From assembly GCA_964617455.1 (NCBI GenBank), contig CAZTYF010000007.1:1-64000 (forward strand): DNA of 64,000 nt, written 5' to 3'. The notes under the pieces were generated by a model that had not been told where the DNA came from, ran no database searches, and worked only from the letters and a program-made list of their open reading frames with translations. The position numbers and the translations under genes were made by a program. Shown here piece by piece: positions 8,301 to 16,988 of this stretch. Position 1 is the first letter of the stretch, and each line of letters starts with the position of its first letter. Source of the stretch: Monoglobus sp964617455 (GTDB taxonomy: Bacteria > Bacillota > Clostridia > Monoglobales > Monoglobaceae).

Positions 8301-9071
8301 ATGAGAAACATAGCAATGCGCCTCAAGTTTGACGGCAGCGGATATCACGGATGGCAATACCAGACCAACGGAGTCACCCTTCAGGAGACAATCGAAAGGG
8401 CCCTTGGGGAAATTTGCGGCGAAAAAATCCGAGTGACGGGATGCAGCAGAACCGATGCGGGAGTTCACGCCCTTGACTATGTGATGAACTTCAAAACGAA
8501 CTGCAAGATACCGACGAGTCGGTTTCCCTATGCCCTGAACGGGCGGCTGGGGGACGACATAACCGTCACGGAGGCCCGGGAGGTTCCGACGGAGTTTAAT
8601 GCCCGATTCTCCGCAAAGGGGAAAAGGTATATATATTTGATTTTAAACGACAGGTTCCCGAGTCCGTTCCTGAGTCGGTACAGCTGGTTTTTGCCCTATA
8701 AATTGAATTTGGAGGATATGAAAGAGGCGGCGGAGTGTTTTGTGGGGACTCATGATTTCAAGGGGTTTATGGCCTGCGGAGGGCAGCAGAAAACGACGGT
8801 GCGCACGGTCTTTGAGTGCAGCGTGAAAGCGGACCCGAAGAATCTCATCAAAATCACCGTGGCCGCCGATGCCTTTTTGTACAATATGGTGAGGATTATA
8901 ACGGGCACTCTTGTGTATGTGGGCTGCGGAAAAATCAAGAAAGACGAAATCCCCGAAATAATCCGAAAGGGAGACAGAAGGGAATGCGGAGTGACGGCTC
9001 CGCCTCAGGGACTGTTCCTTGAGAAGGTGTACTTACGGGAAGACGATAAGGAAGAAAGCCATGAAATTTGA
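8301..9071 (+). CDS. truA: tRNA pseudouridine(38-40) synthase TruA
   Basis: Converts U38-U40 of tRNA anticodon arms to pseudouridine. The catalytic aspartate is in CSRTDAGVHA (~residue 50), and FDGSGYHGWQ near the N-terminus and a C-terminal YNMVRII helix are family hallmarks. About 256 residues, the usual length. The ATG at 8301 follows two bases after the ecfT stop; TTG at 8295 is an alternative start. The 3' end overlaps the next gene by 11 bases. Confidence 0.93.
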   Translation: MRNIAMRLKFDGSGYHGWQYQTNGVTLQETIERALGEICGEKIRVTGCSRTDAGVHALDYVMNFKTNCKIPTSRFPYALNGRLGDDITVTEAREVPTEFNARFSAKGKRYIYLILNDRFPSPFLSRYSWFLPYKLNLEDMKEAAECFVGTHDFKGFMACGGQQKTTVRTVFECSVKADPKNLIKITVAADAFLYNMVRIITGTLVYVGCGKIKKDEIPEIIRKGDRRECGVTAPPQGLFLEKVYLREDDKEESHEI

Positions 9072-10284
9072 CATTAACAGGGAGTTCAATTTGTCTCAGG
9101 TTTTTGATTTTTTCAAGGCCAAGGCAAAGGCTCTCAAAGCATTCATAAAAAAACTGGACAGCGGCAGCATCAAAACAGTCACCGTGAACCACAGGCAAAT
9201 TCGTATCAACGCTCTGCGGCTGGGGCTGGCGGCGGCGGTTTTGGCTTTGTGTCTCGCCCTGATTATCAATTTGGTGATAGTTCCCCGGGCCGCCTATCGG
9301 CAATATTCCGATATCGAGTTCGACACGGGAGGGGACTATGAGCAATTCACCTGCGGCGACGATGTTCTGCTCCTCAACCACCGAGGCATTAAACTTATGA
9401 ACAACAAGGGAGAGTATGAGTGGGAAGTGCCTCTCACGTTGACCAATCCCGAGATTGACATAGACGGAAAATATGTGCTCCTGTCGGATTTGGACGGCAA
9501 CTGCAGTTTGAGCCTTTATAATCTCAAAGGCGAAAATTTGGTGTCTTATCCCATAGACACAAAGCTGATGTCCGCCAAAGTCAACAGACACGGAAAGGCG
9601 GCTGTGGCCGTAAGCGAAGAGGGATACAAAGGCGCCGTTGCGGTCTATAACCGCAAGGGAGAGGAAATATTCAAGTGGAACAGCGGGGAGGGCTATATTA
9701 CGGATGTGGATATATCCCGAGACGGAAATGCCATAGTCGTGGCCCGTGTGATGAGCGACGGAGAGGAATCCTATTCGAAAATCCATGTTATAAGCGTCAA
9801 AAACGGAAAGGAAATAGGCAGCCGAGTCTGCGACAAATCCCTTGTGGCCAAGGTTGCTTTCGACGAGGGGAACAGAATCGTGGCAGTTGCCCAGAACAAG
9901 GTCTATGGCCTGAATAAGAAATGCGAGGAGCGATTTGTGATTGACCTTGCGGGAAAATCCCCCCAAAAGTATGACATAACCGACGGGGATCGGATGCTGT
10001 TTTTGTGCCGTGACAACCGAGGCGGCTCCGTCCTTGAGATATATAACAAGTCCGGGAAACTCACGGGGAGCTTTGGTGCGGCGGAGGAGATAAAAAACAT
10101 GTCCTGCCATGACAACACCATCGTCGCGGCCACCTCCCGAACCGTTATGAGAATCAGTCAAAGAGGAAAACCGAAAAAGACTCGGGAAGTGGATCATGAC
10201 ATATTGAGTATAGGCGTGTTCGGAAATCGGAGAAATGTATTGGTGCTCGGAGGAAACCGGGCGGATATTATGAGAATGAGATAG
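9061..10284 (+). CDS. DUF5711-like membrane-anchored protein
   Basis: About 407 residues. A cytoplasmic N-terminal ~60 residues is followed by one membrane helix (LGLAAAVLALCLALIINLVI, residues ~58-77) and an extracytoplasmic part made of repeated short beta-strands (LLNHRGIKLMNNKGE, LYNLKGENL, VYNRKGEEIFKW, IYNKSGKLTGSF). This beta-propeller-like pattern resembles the DUF5711 family of Clostridia; the function is unknown. The ATG at 9061 has AAGGAAGAAAG upstream and overlaps truA. Placement before cvpA and rho suggests co-transcription rather than a shared pathway. Confidence 0.6.
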   Translation: MKFDINREFNLSQVFDFFKAKAKALKAFIKKLDSGSIKTVTVNHRQIRINALRLGLAAAVLALCLALIINLVIVPRAAYRQYSDIEFDTGGDYEQFTCGDDVLLLNHRGIKLMNNKGEYEWEVPLTLTNPEIDIDGKYVLLSDLDGNCSLSLYNLKGENLVSYPIDTKLMSAKVNRHGKAAVAVSEEGYKGAVAVYNRKGEEIFKWNSGEGYITDVDISRDGNAIVVARVMSDGEESYSKIHVISVKNGKEIGSRVCDKSLVAKVAFDEGNRIVAVAQNKVYGLNKKCEERFVIDLAGKSPQKYDITDGDRMLFLCRDNRGGSVLEIYNKSGKLTGSFGAAEEIKNMSCHDNTIVAATSRTVMRISQRGKPKKTREVDHDILSIGVFGNRRNVLVLGGNRADIMRMR

Positions 10285-10300
10285 AAATGAGGATGAAAAA

Positions 10301-10951
10301 TTGATTGACATCATAATCGCAGTCGTGATTATCCTGTTTATAATTGTGGGCTACAAAAACGGCTTTATGAAATCCGTGTATCGGGTGTCGGCCTTTGTTC
10401 TCGGAATAGTTTTGGCATATGTGCTCTATCGGCCGGTTAAGAATCTATTCATAAACTCGGGACTTATGGACAAAGTCAATTCGGGCATTCGCTCCCTGAG
10501 CGATTCCCATATGCAGGTGCTGAACGAGAATATCCTGCCGGGCTATATGAAAAGCATGGTGGCAAACGGGCAGGTGTCCTTGAGCGATGCGGTAAGCGGG
10601 TTTTTGACGACTTTGGTAATCAATGTTTTGGCTTTTCTGTTTGTGTTTTTGGCGGTGAGGTTGCTGATTGCCCTCTTGGGCAGGGTGATACATATCACAT
10701 CAAGGCTTCCCGTTATAAATTTCTTCAACCGAGGCTTGGGGGTTGTCTTGGGTATCGCAGAGGGAATAATGCTCATATATTTGGTCCTTGCTTTTGTTTA
10801 TGCCGTGACGCCTCTGCGGGAAAATCCCGTCACCGTCGAATATATAAACGCCTCACCTCTGACCAAAACCATGTATGAAAACAATCCCGTTATCGATTTG
10901 ATATCACCCACGGATTATGAAAGCCTTATTCAAGGAGGGAATTATGAATAA
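10301..10951 (+). CDS. CvpA family membrane protein
   Basis: About 216 residues with four hydrophobic segments (residues ~3-18, 25-45, 95-120 and 150-170) and the N-terminal pattern DIIIAVVIILFIIVGYKNGF typical of CvpA. In E. coli CvpA is linked to colicin V export; in Gram-positives the role is undefined. The start is TTG at 10301 with GAGGATG upstream. The gene overlaps the start of rho by 8 bases, so the two are translationally coupled. Confidence 0.8.
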   Translation: MIDIIIAVVIILFIIVGYKNGFMKSVYRVSAFVLGIVLAYVLYRPVKNLFINSGLMDKVNSGIRSLSDSHMQVLNENILPGYMKSMVANGQVSLSDAVSGFLTTLVINVLAFLFVFLAVRLLIALLGRVIHITSRLPVINFFNRGLGVVLGIAEGIMLIYLVLAFVYAVTPLRENPVTVEYINASPLTKTMYENNPVIDLISPTDYESLIQGGNYE

Positions 10952-12650
10952 CGATTTGGAAAAAGTGCAAGGCATGAAGCTTGCGGAACTTAGGGATTAC
11001 GCCAAGGAGCTGGGCATAAAGGGCTCTTATAAATATAAAAAGCAAGAGCTGACGGACGTTATCACTCGGTTATTGACGGAAAAGGAGAAATCCGAAAAAT
11101 CCCGCGGCAAGGCGAAGGCGACTCCGAAAAAAAGGGGAAGCTCGAAGAAAAAGGCGGAGCCCGAGAAAAAGACGGAGACCGAGAAAAAAGGGGAGCCCCA
11201 AAAAACTTCCGCTCCCTCGGAAAACAACTCGGAGCCGAATCTGATTGACTATGCGCCCAGGAATAGAGCGGAGGAGTATAGGAAGAGTTACGAAAAGGTC
11301 TCGGAGGCAAAAGCCGCCGAAAAAGAAGAGGACGCTCCCGATTCGAAAGAGGCCGAAAAAAAGGAGACCGCTTCCGAGGAAGCGGCCCCCGAAAAGCGGG
11401 AAACTCAAGGCGAGCAAAAGGGCAAAAAATACGGGGGACCCGGAAAAGGCGAAAAGCCGAACTATCAACAATCCTCCCAAAACAAGGGGCAGGGCGGGGG
11501 CCAACAGCCTCAAAACACGGAATACAGCGACCCGGTCCACAGAACCAACCTGATGGAAGGGGTTTTGGAGGTTATGGAGGACGGATACGGATTTTTGCGC
11601 TCCAACAACTACCAGAGCGGGCCCAACGATGTCTATGTGCCCCAAACTCAAATACGGCGTTTCAAGCTGAAAACCGGGGATTATATCATCGGAAACACCC
11701 GAATGCAGCATGAGGGGGAAAAATTCCAGGCCCTCCTCTATGTGCAATATGTAAACGGGGACAGGGTTGACGTTTCCCTGCGCAGGAAGTCCTTTGAGGA
11801 TTTGACTCCCATATATCCCACCGAAAGATTCCGCTTGGAAACGGAGAGAACCGATTATTCCATGCGGATAATAGACCTTATCGCTCCCATAGGCAAGGGC
11901 CAGAGGGGAATCATCGTGGCGCCCCCCAAAGCGGGAAAAACCACAATCCTGAAAAACATTGCCAACAGCATAGCCAAAAACAATCCGGAAACGCAGCTGA
12001 TAGTTCTTTTGATAGACGAGCGTCCCGAGGAAGTGACGGATATGCAGAGGAGCATAAAGGGGGATGTTATATACTCCACCTTTGACGAGGAGCCCGAAAA
12101 CCACACAAAAGTCGCCGAAATCGTCTTGGAGCGGGCAAAGAGGCTGGTTGAGCACAAAAAGGATGTGGTGATTTTGCTGGACAGTATCACCCGCCTGGCG
12201 AGAGCCTATAACCTGACCATCGCTCCCACCGGCAGAACCCTGTCGGGAGGCCTGGACCCGGGCTCCCTCTATAAGCCCAAAAGGTTTTTCGGAGCCGCTC
12301 GAAACATCGAGGAAGGCGGAAGCCTGACGATTTTGGCAACCGCTCTGATTGAAACGGGCAGCCGTATGGACGATGTTATATTCGAGGAGTTTAAAGGAAC
12401 CGGCAATATGGAAGTCCACTTGGACAGGAAGCTTCAGGAGCGCCGCATTTTCCCCGCAATCGACATAGCCAAGTCCGGAACCCGAAAGGAAGAGCTGCTG
12501 CTCAATCGGCGGGAGAGGGAAGCGGTGTATAAAGTGCGCCGTGCGCTGATGGGCCAAAATGCCGCCGAGGATATGGAAAGCCTGCTGCGGTATGTCATCG
12601 GCTCCAAAAACAACGATGAATTGATTGCGGTCATAGAGAAGATGTTTTAG
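10944..12650 (+). CDS. rho: Transcription termination factor Rho
   Basis: ATP-dependent RNA helicase that ends transcription at Rho-dependent sites. Residues 1-45 are the Rho_N helical domain (MKLAELRDYAKELGI). Residues ~46-195 are a Lys/Glu/Pro- then Gly/Gln-rich disordered insertion. The RNA-binding cold-shock-like domain follows at ~200-280 (GYGFLRS). The RecA-like ATPase has Walker A APPKAGKTT (~326-334), then LLIDERPEEVTDM and DSITRLARAYN. At 568 residues it is ~150 longer than E. coli Rho because of the insertion. AAGGAGG precedes the ATG. Confidence 0.96.
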   Translation: MNNDLEKVQGMKLAELRDYAKELGIKGSYKYKKQELTDVITRLLTEKEKSEKSRGKAKATPKKRGSSKKKAEPEKKTETEKKGEPQKTSAPSENNSEPNLIDYAPRNRAEEYRKSYEKVSEAKAAEKEEDAPDSKEAEKKETASEEAAPEKRETQGEQKGKKYGGPGKGEKPNYQQSSQNKGQGGGQQPQNTEYSDPVHRTNLMEGVLEVMEDGYGFLRSNNYQSGPNDVYVPQTQIRRFKLKTGDYIIGNTRMQHEGEKFQALLYVQYVNGDRVDVSLRRKSFEDLTPIYPTERFRLETERTDYSMRIIDLIAPIGKGQRGIIVAPPKAGKTTILKNIANSIAKNNPETQLIVLLIDERPEEVTDMQRSIKGDVIYSTFDEEPENHTKVAEIVLERAKRLVEHKKDVVILLDSITRLARAYNLTIAPTGRTLSGGLDPGSLYKPKRFFGAARNIEEGGSLTILATALIETGSRMDDVIFEEFKGTGNMEVHLDRKLQERRIFPAIDIAKSGTRKEELLLNRREREAVYKVRRALMGQNAAEDMESLLRYVIGSKNNDELIAVIEKMF

Positions 12651-12694
12651 GAAGCGGCAATCAAAATCCGAAATATCACCACAGGAGAATGCAT

Positions 12695-13732
12695 ATGAAA
12701 AAGTTTTCGTTAATCTTAGCTCTCACCTTGACAATAGCCTTGGTGGCGGGATTTGCGCCCAAGACGGAAAAAACTCCGTCTCCCGAAAATTCCTCCCGAA
12801 CATCGGGTCCTCCCGCCTGGCTGAGCGGTGTGATTTCGGGGGCGACGCCGAAGCCCACGGAGAGTGCCCAAAGCAATTCGGAGGGTCCCGACTCCTCTTC
12901 GGAGCCCGACTCTCAAAGCGAGCCTTCCGGTGCTCCCGCCGAGACCCCCGTTCCCGGTTTTGTGAAAGCCGGCACGGAGGAAGCGAAAAACGTCAAGGTG
13001 CCGATTTTGCTTTATCATCACATATCCACCGAGTTCGATGCCACGAATGCGATTTCCATAATATCGCCTCGGGATTTCAACCTGCATATGACGGCCATAA
13101 AGGCCCAATATACCCCCATAAGTTTGAGGGAGTATGTTGACTTTGTGAATTGCAAGGACGGCTCCAAAATGCTGCCCACAGACCCTATCATCGTAACCTT
13201 TGACGACGGATACCTGTCCAATTACGAGGTTGCCTACCCCATTTTGAAAAAGCTCAATATCCCCGCCACCATATTCATCGTGACCGACACGGTGGGGGAA
13301 AAGAGCGGGGACGGCAAGGTCAATTATACCCATTTCACCTGGGAGCAGGCCAAGGAGATGCAGGACAGCGGCCTGATTGACATAGAGTCTCACACAAACG
13401 ATCATGTGCGCCTGGGAGAGTTGGATACGGACACGGTGAATTACGAGTTGCGAAAGTCAAAGTATCTGATAGAGAAGCATTTGGGAAAGACTTGCGATAT
13501 GATTGCATATCCCTACGGTTCCTATTCCGACGCAGCCATAAAAGCCTCAAAAGAGGCGGGATTTGTCGCCCAATGCCTTGTGGGCGACGATGCGAGAAAT
13601 ATAGACTATGAAGTGAATGTTCCCGGAGACGGGGTTATGAATATGACCCGAATCACGGTGAGCGGCACCATGGGAAATGTCAATATAATCGAATTGGTGA
13701 GAAAATCCATAGCAAACAAGAAAACGAATTAG
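12695..13732 (+). CDS. Secreted polysaccharide deacetylase (NodB homology)
   Basis: Probably removes N-acetyl groups from peptidoglycan or another surface glycan. An N-terminal signal segment (KKFSLILALTLTIALVAGFA) is followed by a ~75-residue Pro/Ser/Glu-rich linker. The deacetylase domain carries VPILLYHHI, the metal-binding TFDDGY (~residue 168), the HTNDH histidine motif (~residue 230) and YPYGSYSD (~residue 271). ATG 12695 is preferred over 12689 because GGAG then lies seven bases away. The gene follows rho by 44 bases and is ended by the terminator at 13754. Confidence 0.88.
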   Translation: MKKFSLILALTLTIALVAGFAPKTEKTPSPENSSRTSGPPAWLSGVISGATPKPTESAQSNSEGPDSSSEPDSQSEPSGAPAETPVPGFVKAGTEEAKNVKVPILLYHHISTEFDATNAISIISPRDFNLHMTAIKAQYTPISLREYVDFVNCKDGSKMLPTDPIIVTFDDGYLSNYEVAYPILKKLNIPATIFIVTDTVGEKSGDGKVNYTHFTWEQAKEMQDSGLIDIESHTNDHVRLGELDTDTVNYELRKSKYLIEKHLGKTCDMIAYPYGSYSDAAIKASKEAGFVAQCLVGDDARNIDYEVNVPGDGVMNMTRITVSGTMGNVNIIELVRKSIANKKTN

Positions 13733-13753
13733 AAGGCGAAAAGAATCCGAAAA

Positions 13754-13788
13754 GGGCACCTGCCGAGGGGCAGATGTCCTTGTTTTTT
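13754..13788 (+). terminator. Terminator between deacetylase and dtd
   Basis: GGGCACCTGCC pairs with GGCAGATGTCC (one mismatch, one G-U), followed by TTGTTTTTT. The genes on either side converge here, and the T-run overlaps the stop codon of dtd. Confidence 0.75.
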
Positions 13789-14236
13789 ACAGGCCGTTTC
13801 CGTCCTCCAAGATTACCGTGAAGGGGCCGTCGTTTATGAGGCTCACTTCCATATCCGCCCCAAAAATCCCGTGCTCCGTTTTGGGGAAGAACTTTTTGGA
13901 ATACTCTATAAAATACTCATACAGCTCATTGGCGAATTGCGGTGCTCCCGCCTCGGTGAAGCCGGGCCTATTGCCTCTGCGGCAGTCGGCAAAGAGGGTG
14001 AATTGGGAAACAACCAGCAGCTCTCCGCCGATGTCCCCGATTGAAAGGTTGGTCTTTCCGTTTTCGTCGGGAAATATTCTCAAACGGGAAATTTTGGCGA
14101 CTGCTTTTTCCGCCTTTTCTTTGGTATCGGAATTCGAAATTCCCAAGAGAACCAAAAGCCCCCTGCCTATTTCTCCCACCGTTTCTCCCCCAACCTTAAC
14201 CGAGGAGCTTAACACTCTCTGAATCACGATTTTCAT
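13787..14236 (-). CDS. dtd: D-aminoacyl-tRNA deacylase
   Basis: Hydrolyses D-amino acids from mischarged tRNAs. 149 residues, the normal length. The two active-site signatures are present: SQFTLFADC (~residue 77) and the NDGPFT motif (~residue 136) carrying the Gly-Pro that excludes L-substrates. ATG at 14236 has GGAGGCAAAT upstream. It lies downstream of rplL but is separated from it by a terminator. A hairpin with ATCCCC/GGGGAT arms (about 14255-14296) lies in the gap, and no separate promoter is recognisable. Confidence 0.95.
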   Translation of the reverse strand: MKIVIQRVLSSSVKVGGETVGEIGRGLLVLLGISNSDTKEKAEKAVAKISRLRIFPDENGKTNLSIGDIGGELLVVSQFTLFADCRRGNRPGFTEAGAPQFANELYEYFIEYSKKFFPKTEHGIFGADMEVSLINDGPFTVILEDGNGL

Positions 14237-14298
14237 ATTTGCCTCCGATATAACATCCCCGGGGCCTTATTCGGAAGGTGCCCACCCGGGGGATTTGT

Positions 14299-14336
14299 AA
14301 AAAATAAAAGGCTGCATCATAAGCGACACAGCCTTT
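14299..14336 (-). terminator. Terminator of the rplJL transcript
   Basis: On the minus strand AAAGGCTG pairs with CAGCCTTT around a 14-base loop and is followed by TATTTTTT. It lies 13 bases after the rplL stop. Confidence 0.75.
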
Positions 14337-14348
14337 GATTGGGCTTTA

Positions 14349-14720
14349 TTATTTGAGTTCAACCGTTGCGCCGACCTCTTCGAGTTTGGTCTTGATCTCT
14401 TCGGCTTCCTCTTTGGATACGCCTTCCTTAACGGGATTGGGAGCGCCGTCAACCAACTTCTTGGCATCCGCCAAACCGAGACTCGTTATCTCGCGAACGA
14501 CTTTGATAACCTTGATCTTCTGAGCGCCTATGCCCGCAAGGATTACGTCAAACTCTGTCTGCTCTTCCGCAGCAGGTCCGGCCTCTCCGCCGCCGCCTGC
14601 CATCATAACGGGAGCCGCCGCACTTACGCCGAACTCATCCTCAAGAGCCTTAACCAAATCGTTAACCTCTACCAATGTCAATTCCTTGATCTCGTCAAGT
14701 ATTTTCGCTATATCTGCCAT
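14349..14720 (-). CDS. rplL: Ribosomal protein bL12 (L7/L12)
   Basis: Acidic stalk protein of the 50S subunit that recruits translational GTPases. 123 residues: N-terminal dimerisation domain (~1-35), an Ala/Gly-rich hinge (AAPVMMAGGGGEAGPAAEEQ) and the C-terminal factor-binding domain (KIKVIKVVREITSLGLADAK). The ATG at 14720 is chosen because GGAGGATAAAAAA precedes it; an upstream in-frame start would include the ribosome site. Co-transcribed with rplJ. Confidence 0.97.
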   Translation of the reverse strand: MADIAKILDEIKELTLVEVNDLVKALEDEFGVSAAAPVMMAGGGGEAGPAAEEQTEFDVILAGIGAQKIKVIKVVREITSLGLADAKKLVDGAPNPVKEGVSKEEAEEIKTKLEEVGATVELK

Positions 14721-14824
14721 TTTTTTATCCTCCATTCAATAAAATATTAGGTTTTCTTTTCGATAGATAATTCTTTTCAAATATTATAAGCCGTTTTCCG
14801 ATTTTAATCGGAAATCTCCGAGCT

Positions 14825-15610
14825 CTATTCCGCCTCGGTTGTCTCTTCCGCTGCGGGTGCGGCTTCGGCCTCTGCGGATGTCGCTTCGGTCTCTGCGGGT
14901 GCGGCTTCGGCCTCTGCGGATGTCGCTTCGGTCTCTGCGGGTGCAGCTTCGGCTTCAGCAGGTGCCGCTTCTGCGGGTGCAGCTTCGGATTCTGCGGGAG
15001 CCGCCTCTGCGGGTGCAACTTCGGCTTCAGCGGGAGTCGCTTCGGCCTCCGCCTGCGCCGCCTCTTCCGTTTCGGGAGCGGCCGCCAAAACATCCGACGC
15101 CTTCTCCGAGCCGGACTCCGACACCTTGTCGGCAATGGCCTGGAGAGCCCGAGCGAGAGCTCCGATAGGCGAGAGCAGGGAGCCCATCATCTTGGAAATC
15201 AAAACATCCTTCGACGGAATCGAAGCGTATTTCTTGACTTCCTCAACGGATATTACCGCACCCTCGACAAAGCCGCCTTTGACTTCCAGCTTGTCATTGG
15301 TCTTGGCGAATTCGCACAAAACCTTCGCCGGGGACACCACATCCTCGGTGCTTGTGGCAAGGGCGGTAGGTCCTTCAAGGACGCTGTCAAGGTCGTCAAG
15401 GCCCGCTTCTTTGATTGCGTAATGGATGATACTGTTTTTGATAACGGTATATTCCACATTCGCTTCCCGAAGCTTGCGCCTGAGCTCCGTATCCTGGTCA
15501 ACAGTGAGTCCTCTGTAGTCGGCCAGCACACCTGCTTGGGCGTTGTTCAGCCTCTCTGCCAGCTTATCAACCATCGCCTTTTTGCTTTCCAATATCTTAG
15601 CACTTGGCAT
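14825..15610 (-). CDS. rplJ: Ribosomal protein uL10 with a long Ala/Glu/Pro tail
   Basis: Base of the ribosomal stalk that carries the L12 dimers. Residues 1-~170 are a normal L10 (VLADYRGLTV, GPTALA, SIPSKDVLISKMMGSLLSP). Then follows a ~90-residue acidic tail of near-repeats such as AEAAPAEAEAAPAETEATS. Typical L10 is 165-180 residues, so the extension is the odd feature; it is encoded by tandem DNA repeats. The tail follows the helix that normally binds L12. Expression is likely set by the L10 leader at 15632-15740. Confidence 0.95.
   Translation of the reverse strand: MPSAKILESKKAMVDKLAERLNNAQAGVLADYRGLTVDQDTELRRKLREANVEYTVIKNSIIHYAIKEAGLDDLDSVLEGPTALATSTEDVVSPAKVLCEFAKTNDKLEVKGGFVEGAVISVEEVKKYASIPSKDVLISKMMGSLLSPIGALARALQAIADKVSESGSEKASDVLAAAPETEEAAQAEAEATPAEAEVAPAEAAPAESEAAPAEAAPAEAEAAPAETEATSAEAEAAPAETEATSAEAEAAPAAEETTEAE
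14826..15070 (-). repeat. Tandem DNA repeats encoding the L10 tail
   Basis: Units based on the codons for AEAAPAE and TEATSAE recur, including two long near-identical blocks at about 14860-14910 and 14905-14950. Near identity at DNA level points to recent slippage expansion. All units are multiples of three, so the frame is kept. Confidence 0.8.
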
Positions 15611-15631
15611 GAACTTATTTCCTCCTTCCGT

Positions 15632-15740
15632 AAAAAATCCCTCGCAGGCATACGAGGGATAATATTATACAATAAAACGATAATATGTATCATCCTCGGC
15701 AGGACTTACGACTTCCGTCACCTGCTGTCTGCGGAAAATA
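15632..15740 (-). promoter_or_regulatory. Ribosomal protein L10 leader with attenuator
   Basis: The transcribed leader upstream of rplJ contains CCGCAGACAGCAGGUG (15720-15735 region) and CCUGCCGAGG, the conserved paired elements of the L10 leader RNA. It ends in an intrinsic-terminator-like hairpin (ATCCCTCG with CGAGGGAT, then six U; 15632-15660) directly before the rplJ ribosome site. In the known system L10, probably with L12, binds the leader and represses its own operon. Here the hairpin suggests transcription attenuation. Confidence 0.85.
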
Positions 15741-15755
15741 TCTTAACAAATGCTT

Positions 15756-15784
15756 ATTTTATCACAAAACCGAATGTTTGTCAA
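15756..15784 (-). promoter_or_regulatory. Promoter of rplJ-rplL
   Basis: TTGACA (15779-15784), 17-base spacer, TAAAAT (15756-15761) preceded by TGTGA. It lies just past the rplA stop and directly upstream of the L10 leader, giving rplJL a transcript separate from rplKA. Confidence 0.8.
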
Positions 15785-15786
15785 TG

Positions 15787-16482
15787 TTAAGCCTCGATTT
15801 TGCTGCCGGCGATTTTCACACCGGGGCCCATCGTGGATGCGACGGTTACGGATTTCAAGTAAACTCCTTTTGCCGCAGCGGGCTTTGCCTTTATAATGGC
15901 GCTCATCAAAACGCTGAAATTCTCTTTGAGCTTTTCGGGTCCAAAGGAAGCTTTGCCGATGGGGCAGTGTATGATGTTGGCCTTGTCCAATCTGTATTCG
16001 ATCTTACCGGCTTTGGCGTCCTCCACCGCTTTGGCCACATCCGGTGTAACGGTGCCTGCCTTCGGGTTGGGCATGAGGCCCTTGGGACCCAGGATTCGGC
16101 CTATTCTTCCCACGACGCTCATCATATCCGGGCTGGCAATGGCAACGTCGAAATCAAACCAGTTCTCGGTCTGAATCTTTTGGGCCATATCCTCTGCGCC
16201 CACATAATCCGCGCCTGCCGCCTTGGCGGCTTCTGCTTTATCGTCCCGAGCGAAAACAAGAACCTTGACATTCTTGCCCGTTCCGTTGGGGAGCACCACG
16301 GCGCCTCTGACCTGCTGGTCGGCGTGCCTTGAGTCCACGCCCAACTTTGCATGGAGCTCAATGGTTTCGTCGAATTTTGCGGAGGCCGTCTCGCACACCA
16401 ACTTCAAAGCATCATCCGGATCATACAGCTTGCCCTTTTCGATGAGCTTCGCCGATTCTTGATACTTTTTGCTCTTCTTCAT
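15787..16482 (-). CDS. rplA: Ribosomal protein uL1
   Basis: 231-residue L1, which forms the mobile L1 stalk and in many bacteria represses its own operon. Clear family motifs: KFDETIELHAKLGVD, RGAVVLPNGTGK, GRILGPKGLMPNPK and the C-terminal SVTVASTMGPG. It follows rplK by 16 bases with AAGGAG before the start. A probable L1-binding site sits in the rplK leader. Confidence 0.97.
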   Translation of the reverse strand: MKKSKKYQESAKLIEKGKLYDPDDALKLVCETASAKFDETIELHAKLGVDSRHADQQVRGAVVLPNGTGKNVKVLVFARDDKAEAAKAAGADYVGAEDMAQKIQTENWFDFDVAIASPDMMSVVGRIGRILGPKGLMPNPKAGTVTPDVAKAVEDAKAGKIEYRLDKANIIHCPIGKASFGPEKLKENFSVLMSAIIKAKPAAAKGVYLKSVTVASTMGPGVKIAGSKIEA

Positions 16483-16498
16483 AAAAATACTCCTTTCG

Positions 16499-16924
16499 TC
16501 ATTCCTCTACGGTAATGCCCATGGAACGGGCCGTTCCGGCTATCATAGACATTGCTGCCTCAAGGGATGCCGCATTCAGGTCGGGCATCTTTTTCTCTGC
16601 GATTTCCTGCAGAGAGGCCTTTGATATTTGGGCAACCTTCGTCTTGTTGGGAACTCCGGAGCCTTTTTCGATGCCGCAAGCCTTCTTTATCAGCACGGGA
16701 GCCGGCGGCGTTTTGGTAATGAATGAGAACGACCTGTCTTGATATACGGTTATCACAACCGGTATAATCGTTCCCATATCGGCCTTTGTCTTTTCATTAA
16801 ACTGCTTTGTGAATTCCATAATGTTGACGCCGTGCTGACCGAGAGCCGGACCTACGGGAGGAGCCGGGGTGGCCTGTCCCGCCGGGATTTGCAGCTTAAT
16901 ATAACCTGTGATTTTCTGTGCCAT
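16499..16924 (-). CDS. rplK: Ribosomal protein uL11
   Basis: 141 residues, normal length. N-terminal IKLQIPAGQATPAPPVGPAL and the C-terminal rRNA-binding KTPPAPVLIKKA and AGTARSMGI motifs are intact. It binds the GTPase-associated centre of 23S rRNA. GAGGTG precedes the start. First gene of rplKA after a 147-base gap from nusG that holds an L1-type leader. Confidence 0.97.
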   Translation of the reverse strand: MAQKITGYIKLQIPAGQATPAPPVGPALGQHGVNIMEFTKQFNEKTKADMGTIIPVVITVYQDRSFSFITKTPPAPVLIKKACGIEKGSGVPNKTKVAQISKASLQEIAEKKMPDLNAASLEAAMSMIAGTARSMGITVEE

Positions 16925-16988
16925 ATGAATACACCTCCTCTTTCACATAAGCAATTCCCTTAACTATACATCCGAGAAATTGCTCGTT

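Noticed and set aside
8935..10314. 459-codon antisense frame over the DUF5711-like gene
   Set aside because: No ribosome site, and it crosses the boundaries of truA and the DUF5711-like gene; the plus-strand genes have coupled starts and sensible motifs.
11070..12557. 495-codon antisense frame over rho
   Set aside because: Shadow of the well-conserved rho gene.
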